From: Sulfuritalea sp.
Lineage (GTDB): Bacteria > Pseudomonadota > Gammaproteobacteria > Burkholderiales > Rhodocyclaceae
Length of the DNA stretch: 64,000 nucleotides
Assembly (NCBI GenBank): GCA_016716965.1
Contig: JADJUP010000016.1
Coordinates: 14,612-78,611 of the forward strand
Direction of reading: 5' to 3'
Shown one piece after another: positions 58,986-64,000 of the stretch. Both the position numbers and the translations under genes were made by a program. The notes beneath the pieces were generated by a model. It worked only from the letters and a program-made list of their open reading frames with translations. It had not been told where the DNA came from and made no database searches. Each line of letters begins with the position of its first letter. The first letter of the stretch is position 1.

Positions 58986-60494
58986 TCAGGAACGGACGAC
59001 GGCCGATTGCTCCGCTGCGCTCAGCGGTTCGAACCATTCCAGCTGCCGGTCGAGCACATCGACGGTTGCTTCCGAGGCATCGCCGCTACGCGCCATCAGG
59101 CGGCGGCGCAGTTCCTCCGGCGTTGCCTCGGTGGCGAGGATGCCGAAGCCGCAGCCGAGTTCGGCCGCCAGCGCGGCGAAGCTGTCGCGTTCGGCGCGCT
59201 TGAGAAAGGCCGCATCGACGATCACCGGCCAGCCGGTGCGAAGCAAATCGCGGGTGAGCGCCAGCAGCCGAGCGTAGGTGCGCTGCGTTGCCTCCGGCGT
59301 GTAGATGCCGCCGTCGGGCGCAGAGTGGCTGCTGTCGTGCGGCGCCAGCCCGAACAGGCGCTTGCGCTCGACGTCGGAGCGCAGGCGGACGATGTACCCG
59401 GCGCCAGCCTGCGCCGGATCGAGCAGCCGCGCCGAACTCGCCGTGGTCTTCCCTGAACCGGACAGCCCGCAGGTGATCACAAGAGTCGGCGCCGGTGGTA
59501 CGGCGATTTTCCAGGCCAGATCCAGATAGCCGCGCGCTGCCGCGACTTCGGGCTGCGCCGCTTCGCTGTCTTCCTGACCCGCACGCAGCGCAGCGACCTT
59601 GGCCCGCACCACGGCACGGTACACGGCATAGAAGCGCATCACCCGCAACGCCGCGAAGTCGCCCCCGGTCTCCAGCCAGGCGTTGAGGAACCAGGCCGCA
59701 AGCCCCGGCTGGCCGTGGTCGAGCAGGTCGATCCAGACGAAGGCGATCTCGCTGGCCGGGTCGTTCCAGCGGAAATCCTCGTTGAATTCGATGCAGTCGA
59801 AGGGCGTGACATGGCCGTCGATCAGCACCAGGTTGCCCAGATGGAGGTCGCCGTGGCCTTCGCGGATGAAGCCGCCGGCTTTGCGTGCGGCGAAGTCGGC
59901 GGTATGGCGGCTGAACTCGGCTTCGGTCCATGCGGCCAGGCGCTCCACCGCCGGCTGCTCAGGCGCGGCCAGCAACTGGCGCAGTTCGGCGAAATTTTCG
60001 CGCGCCGCGGCCAGCACCGCCGCCGGTTCGCCGAAGCGCGTTCCGGGCATGGCCGCGCCGGCAGCGGCATGGAAGTCGCACAGCGTCGTCGCCAGTTGCG
60101 CAAGCTGCGCCGGCTTCAGCTCGCCACGTGCGGCGACCCGGTCAAGTCGGCCGCTCTCGTCGAAACGGTGCATGCGCACCGCCCATTCGATGGCGGGCAG
60201 TGCACCGATGACCGGCTGCGTCGGGCTGCCACCGATCGGCACCACGTCGAGATAGAGCGCCGGGGCAAGCCGGCGATTGAGGTCCAGTTCGGCGCGGCAG
60301 CAGGCTTCGCGCTTCTCCAGGCTGCCGTAATCTAGGAAAGGCAGGGTGAGCGGCTTCTTGATCTTGTAGGCAAACTCGCCGGCCAGCAGCAGCCACGAGG
60401 CATGGGTCTCGACCAGATCGACGGACGCGACGGGGTGCGAATGGCATCGTGGGTCGCGCAGCGCGGCTATCAATGGTGGCAGGGCGATGGACAT
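58986..60494 (-). CDS. Fusion of aminoglycoside phosphotransferase-like and P-loop kinase domains
   Basis: A 502-aa protein. The N-terminal ~320 residues are APH-like, with EGHGDLHLGNLVLIDG (catalytic loop) and FDCIEFNEDFRW (metal Asp). The C-terminal part is a P-loop kinase with GLSGSGKTT Walker A, similar to gluconate kinase/zeta toxin-like domains. Such fusions are common but their substrate is unknown. The junction (KIAVPPAPTLVI) coincides with an antisense repeat copy. Confidence 0.88.
   Translation of the reverse strand: MSIALPPLIAALRDPRCHSHPVASVDLVETHASWLLLAGEFAYKIKKPLTLPFLDYGSLEKREACCRAELDLNRRLAPALYLDVVPIGGSPTQPVIGALPAIEWAVRMHRFDESGRLDRVAARGELKPAQLAQLATTLCDFHAAAGAAMPGTRFGEPAAVLAAARENFAELRQLLAAPEQPAVERLAAWTEAEFSRHTADFAARKAGGFIREGHGDLHLGNLVLIDGHVTPFDCIEFNEDFRWNDPASEIAFVWIDLLDHGQPGLAAWFLNAWLETGGDFAALRVMRFYAVYRAVVRAKVAALRAGQEDSEAAQPEVAAARGYLDLAWKIAVPPAPTLVITCGLSGSGKTTASSARLLDPAQAGAGYIVRLRSDVERKRLFGLAPHDSSHSAPDGGIYTPEATQRTYARLLALTRDLLRTGWPVIVDAAFLKRAERDSFAALAAELGCGFGILATEATPEELRRRLMARSGDASEATVDVLDRQLEWFEPLSAAEQSAVVRS
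59481..59511 (+). repeat. Dispersed 24-bp repeat, copy 13 (coding, antisense, domain linker)
   Basis: AAGAGTCGGCGCCGGTGGTA then CGGCGATTT, plus strand in a minus gene; encodes KIAVPPAPTL exactly between the two domains. Confidence 0.75.
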
Positions 60495-60555
60495 GGGCGG
60501 ATTTTCGCGCCGCGAACATCGCCGGATCGCACCGGACGGGTTGCGCGGCCGTGTC

Positions 60556-62220
60556 TCAGTGGGGACTGTCTTCGCGCGTGACCGCGGGTAGTTCGATCTC
60601 GATCAGCTCGCCGTTCTCGCCGATGGCCAGGGTGCCACCCATGTCGTCGATGCGCCGTCGCACGATTTCCATGCGGCGGGTGGCGAGATTCTTTGCGTCG
60701 TTGCTGTCGGGCGTTGCGGCGGTCGCCTCGGAGCGAATCCGGATGCGCACGCCCTTGCTGCAGCTGCCGGTCTCGACCACGATCTTTCCGGTGAGGGTCG
60801 GCAGCAGGTTCATCAGGATTTCCTTGAGGTACTCGGGCACCATGTCGCACCAGGGCAGGTCGCGCCCCGGCCGGAATTCGATCGGGCTGCGGAAGCGCCT
60901 GTCGAAACCGAAAAAGTAGCAGACGGCCTCGATCACCGGGTTGATGCTGCCGTACTCCGGGCGATCGCTCACGGTGGCGAAGGCGGAAATCTGTCGGGTC
61001 ATGCCGAACACCCGCCGGCATTGTTCGAGGATCTGGTCCGCCGCTTCCGCGGGATCGCCGGCATCGTCCCGTTGATCGCCGAGCTGTTGCGCCAGGGCGG
61101 CGATCACCGACAGCGCATTGCCCGTTTCGTGCGAGACATTGGCGGCCATGGTTGCCATGGCCTCCATTTTTTCCTGGTGCCACAGGCGTTCCTGCGCAGC
61201 GGCCTGCTCCTGGGTCGCGATCTGCTCGTCGATGATGGCCTGGCCCCGGTGGACGATGTAAAGCAATACGCCGAACAGTACGATCAGTATCCCGCCCACG
61301 ATGCGCAACAGGTCGATGGCGTTCTTTCGCACCATGTCGCCGCTGAGCGTAGCCGTTTGCTCCAGCCGCCCCTGGTTGGCGGACACCAGGGTGGCGAGCT
61401 GGGTCGAGCTGACATTGATCTGGCGCAGCATCGGCGTCACGTCGGCATAGATCTCGAAAACGCCGAGCACGTCCTTGCCGTCGTTGCGGCGGACCGGGAT
61501 GTAGCTCGAAACGAGGTCGCGATTTTCCACCATGCCCTCGAAACTGCTGAAGTGGTCACGATGTGTCAGCTCGCTCGCCGGACGACCCGCCGCCGCCACG
61601 CGCCATCCGGCATTGCCGCTCTTGTCTTCGCCGATGTTGCGATGGTCTGAAGAGTAGACAGTCAGGCCTCGCAGGTCGTAGGCCTTGATCTTGAACACGT
61701 TGCTGTTCTTCATGGTCGCAATTGCCTGTCGGTCCAAGGTGGCGAAACCGGGTTGCGATCGCAGTTTCAGTCCGATTTCGGCGAAGCATTCCTCGCGCGT
61801 ATTCGAACCTGTCGAGCGCGGCAGCCTCCCGTTGTCGCGGAGCGAGCGGCAGTGATCCATCGAGATCGCCTGGGCCTTTTCCACGAAGGGGGCGAAATGG
61901 GAATCCCAAAGCGTGTTGGCGAAGAAGTGGGTCAGATTGACGTTGGCGGTTTCCTGCGCCGCAACCAGCGCATTGCGTGCGGCCTGGGTGGTTTCCGCCG
62001 ACAGTTCCGCCTGGGCTTCGCGGAAGAACCGGGTCTGCTGCTCCTGAACCTCGGCGAAAAAGGCGACTTCGCTGCTCTCCATGACGTAGAGGACGATGCC
62101 GACAACGAGGAAAGTAGCGGTCGCGGTCAGCGTGAAGTAGCGCAGCAGGTCGAAGCGCCCGCGTTCGGATGAACGCCGGGCGAGGAGTGGTTTCATCAAC
62201 GGGTTGGCGGAAAGGCTCAT
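60556..62220 (-). CDS. Membrane sensor histidine kinase with unusual ATP-binding region
   Basis: A 554-aa protein: membrane helix at ~30-46, periplasmic sensor region (~48-300), second helix (LLRIVGGILIVLFGVLLYIV), and a HisKA-like stretch with ANVSHETGNALSVI. The N box of the ATPase domain reads EILMNLLPTL, lacking the usual Asn-x3-Asn-Ala, and G boxes are hard to see (DDMGGTLAIGENGE). It may be a weak or degenerate kinase. No receiver partner adjacent. Confidence 0.8.
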   Translation of the reverse strand: MSLSANPLMKPLLARRSSERGRFDLLRYFTLTATATFLVVGIVLYVMESSEVAFFAEVQEQQTRFFREAQAELSAETTQAARNALVAAQETANVNLTHFFANTLWDSHFAPFVEKAQAISMDHCRSLRDNGRLPRSTGSNTREECFAEIGLKLRSQPGFATLDRQAIATMKNSNVFKIKAYDLRGLTVYSSDHRNIGEDKSGNAGWRVAAAGRPASELTHRDHFSSFEGMVENRDLVSSYIPVRRNDGKDVLGVFEIYADVTPMLRQINVSSTQLATLVSANQGRLEQTATLSGDMVRKNAIDLLRIVGGILIVLFGVLLYIVHRGQAIIDEQIATQEQAAAQERLWHQEKMEAMATMAANVSHETGNALSVIAALAQQLGDQRDDAGDPAEAADQILEQCRRVFGMTRQISAFATVSDRPEYGSINPVIEAVCYFFGFDRRFRSPIEFRPGRDLPWCDMVPEYLKEILMNLLPTLTGKIVVETGSCSKGVRIRIRSEATAATPDSNDAKNLATRRMEIVRRRIDDMGGTLAIGENGELIEIELPAVTREDSPH

Positions 62221-62449
62221 GAATCGATTGGCGAGACTCTAACCTTCAAGCGATCGATTCTGCGCTAGAGGGACGGAAAAACATTGATACACGTCAACGT
62301 CATGCTGCACTGCAAAAACAACCTGGACCGTTGAATTCGGGCGTCTTCCCTGGTATCGACGACGATGCGCGCTATCATTCCGCAAACCCGATTCGAGCGC
62401 CCCCGCACGCCGGGCGAACGCCCCGGACGGCGCTCCCTGTAAATCCGCC

Positions 62450-63361
62450 ATGACCCTGACCGAATTTCGTTACATCGTTGCCCTGGCCCGTGAGCGCCAC
62501 TTCGGTCGCGCCGCGGACAAGTGCAACATTTCCCAGCCGACGCTATCGGTGGCAGTGAAAAAGCTGGAAGACGAACTCGGCGTCGCCCTGTTCGAACGCA
62601 GCGCCGGCGACGTCCGCGTCACGCCAATTGGTTCCGAAGTCGTGGCCCAGGCCGAGCGCGCCCTGGCCGAAGCGGCGCGAGTCGCCGAGATAGCAGCGGC
62701 CGGCAAGGATCCGCTGGCCGGCCCGCTGCGCCTGGGCGTGATCTACACCATAGGGCCCTGGCTGCTGCCAGCCCTGGTGCCGCGCGTCAAGGCCCTGGCG
62801 CCGCACATGCCGCTCTACATCGCCGAGGGCTACACCGAAAACCTGATCGAACGCCTCAAATCCGCCGAACTCGACGTGCTGGTGCTGGCCCTGCCGATCG
62901 AGGAGCCGGGCCTGGTCGCGCAACCGGTGTACGAAGAGGCCTTCCGCACCCTGGTGCCGGCGGCCCATCCCTGGGCCAGGCTGAAGTCCCTGCGTCCCGA
63001 GCAGCTGCTCGACGAACCCTTGTTGATGCTCGGTTCGGGCAACTGTTTTCGCGACCAGGTGCTCGATCTATGCACGCGCGCCAGCCAGGGCGAATCGCCG
63101 CAAGTGCTGGAAGGCAGTTCGCTGGAAACCATCCGCCACATGGTGTCCTCGGGCGTCGGCGTCACCGTGATGCCCTCCAGCAGCGTCGACAACATTGCCG
63201 AGGACGACCCCTTGCTGCGCGTCAAGCACTTCGTCAAGCCCAGCCCGGCACGCCGAGTTGGCCTGGTTTGGCGCTCGAGTTTTCCGCGCCACAAGGCCAT
63301 CGACGTGATGCGCCAGGCCGTGCTCGACTGCAAACTTCCCGGCACCCGCGCGATACACTGA
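62450..63361 (+). CDS. oxyR: Hydrogen peroxide-responsive LysR regulator
   Basis: A 303-aa LysR protein with OxyR hallmarks: MTLTEFRYIVALARERHFGRAA and the redox pair in LGSGNCFRDQVLDLC, Cys spaced nine apart as Cys199/Cys208 of E. coli. Activates peroxide defence genes; the rubrerythrin gene 156 bp downstream is a likely target. Confidence 0.93.
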   Translation: MTLTEFRYIVALARERHFGRAADKCNISQPTLSVAVKKLEDELGVALFERSAGDVRVTPIGSEVVAQAERALAEAARVAEIAAAGKDPLAGPLRLGVIYTIGPWLLPALVPRVKALAPHMPLYIAEGYTENLIERLKSAELDVLVLALPIEEPGLVAQPVYEEAFRTLVPAAHPWARLKSLRPEQLLDEPLLMLGSGNCFRDQVLDLCTRASQGESPQVLEGSSLETIRHMVSSGVGVTVMPSSSVDNIAEDDPLLRVKHFVKPSPARRVGLVWRSSFPRHKAIDVMRQAVLDCKLPGTRAIH

Positions 63362-63445
63362 TGCGATAGCGGCCGGCTATCGCACCGGTCGGAAAAATCA
63401 ATTAGAACATTCGGTACGGGTGGACTAAAGTCGGAGAAGGTCATC

Positions 63446-63490
63446 GGGCGTACGCCCAACGACTCGGCGCCGTGCGTCAGCACGGCGTAC
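63446..63490 (+). promoter_or_regulatory. Nested palindromes upstream of rubrerythrin
   Basis: GGGCGTACGCCC (63446-63457, perfect palindrome), GCCGTGC-GTCA-GCACGGC (63469-63486), and GTACGCC / GGCGTAC as outer arms. Could be a leader RNA structure or a regulator site; no match to a known motif. Confidence 0.45.
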
Positions 63491-63517
63491 CCCCTTCCAA
63501 CACTGAGGAGCAAACCT

Positions 63518-63937
63518 ATGGAACTCAAGGGATCCAAGACCGAAGGCAATCTGAAAGCCGCTTTTGCCGGCGAATCGCAGGCCAACCGGCGCTATCTGTA
63601 TTTCGCGAACAAGGCCGACATCGAAGGCTATAACGACGTTTCCGCCGTATTCCGCTCGACCGCCGAAGGCGAGACCGGGCACGCCCACGGCCACCTCGAA
63701 TACCTCGAGGCCTCCGGCGACCCGGCCACCGGCCTGCCGATCGGCGCCACCGCCGACAACCTGAAGGCGTCCATCGCCGGCGAAACCCACGAGTACACCG
63801 ACATGTACCCGGGCATGGCCAAGACCGCGCGCGACGAAGGTTTCGACGAAATCGCCGACTGGTTCGAGACCCTGGCCAAGGCCGAGCGCTCGCACGCCAA
63901 CAAATTCCAGCGCACGCTGGACGGCCTCAACGGCTGA
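63518..63937 (+). CDS. Rubrerythrin without rubredoxin domain
   Basis: A 139-aa di-iron peroxidase: ESQANRRYLYFA, AEGETGHAHGHLEYL, GETHEYTDMYPGMAKTARDEG and AKAERSHANKF give the Glu/His ligands of both half-sites. The C-terminal rubredoxin domain of classical rubrerythrin is missing. Detoxifies H2O2; follows oxyR. GAGGAG precedes the ATG. Confidence 0.93.
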   Translation: MELKGSKTEGNLKAAFAGESQANRRYLYFANKADIEGYNDVSAVFRSTAEGETGHAHGHLEYLEASGDPATGLPIGATADNLKASIAGETHEYTDMYPGMAKTARDEGFDEIADWFETLAKAERSHANKFQRTLDGLNG

Positions 63938-63970
63938 CAAAGGCCCGCGGACGGCAGCGGGTTCTCCCGC

Positions 63971-63996
63971 CGCCGTACCGCCAGCGCCGACTCCTG
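63971..63996 (-). repeat. Dispersed 24-bp repeat, copy 14 (intergenic)
   Basis: Minus strand: AGGAGTCGGCGCTGGCGGTA then CGGCG, 34 bp after the rubrerythrin stop. Confidence 0.78.
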
Positions 63997-64000
63997 ACCC

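Noticed and set aside
63420..63445. IscR-like site before rubrerythrin (GGACTAAAGTCGG)
   Set aside because: Spacing between GACT and AGTC halves is two bases, not five.

Overview
The window looks like a stretch of chromosome from a GC-rich betaproteobacterium, possibly Rhodocyclales or a relative; I infer this from overall gene content (beta-oxidation and Liv-type clusters, NorQ/NorD-like pair, FolE2, OxyR, c-di-GMP proteins) and codon usage, not from a marker gene. No rRNA, tRNA, CRISPR array, phage module or integron integrase was seen. Two integron cassette arrays and a dispersed short repeat sit on this ordinary background.

Layout. 1-7.1 kb (minus strand): S-adenosylmethionine synthase, a zinc alcohol dehydrogenase, and a signalling run Hpt / REC-PAS-GGDEF-EAL / HDOD-REC-GGDEF, ending in the start of a sirtuin gene cut by the window edge. 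7.1-10 kb (plus): an NlpC/P60 lipoprotein, a second GGDEF-EAL protein and a bacteriohemerythrin. 10.3-15.6 kb: cassette array A, with six attC sites, all genes on the minus strand, and no integrase: TumE/TumA-like, BrnT/BrnA and HigB/HigA toxin-antitoxin pairs, a YidD-like protein and several unknowns, plus a 351-bp insertion-sequence remnant. 15.9-24.3 kb: two divergent fatty-acid-oxidation operons around an 18-bp palindrome, with a TetR gene ending the minus operon. 24.4-25.6 kb: a Fic protein. 25.8-32.5 kb: a complete branched-chain-type ABC importer with an acyl-CoA synthetase. 33.2-37.7 kb: an HpaB-type protein and a NorQ/NorD-like AAA+VWA pair. 38.0-41.65 kb: cassette array B, with the same attC family and orientation, one attC split by an IS1111-type (IS110 family) element. 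42.2-42.9 kb: VapBC. 43.0-54.7 kb: a long minus operon (glutathione peroxidase, FolE2, flavin amine-oxidase, DUF1365, cyclopropane/furan-type fatty acid methyltransferase, chalcone isomerase-like protein, transporter, DUF3833, SDR, NTF2-like, methyltransferase) read away from a divergent B12-binding MerR photoreceptor of the CarH/LitR type: a light/singlet-oxygen membrane-protection regulon. 54.7-58.9 kb: a manganese riboswitch with TerC, diacylglycerol kinase, NhaR-type regulator, TerB-like and small proteins, with two IscR-like sites. 59-64 kb: an APH/kinase fusion, a histidine kinase, OxyR and rubrerythrin.

The least expected signal is a ~24-bp repeat (core GTCGGCGCYGRCGRYACGG) found about 14 times across the window, both between genes and inside unrelated genes, where in the sense direction it encodes a VGAGDTA-like peptide. 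A second recurrent signal is a set of single-base homopolymer frameshifts in five genes, which may be assembly errors rather than true pseudogenes.
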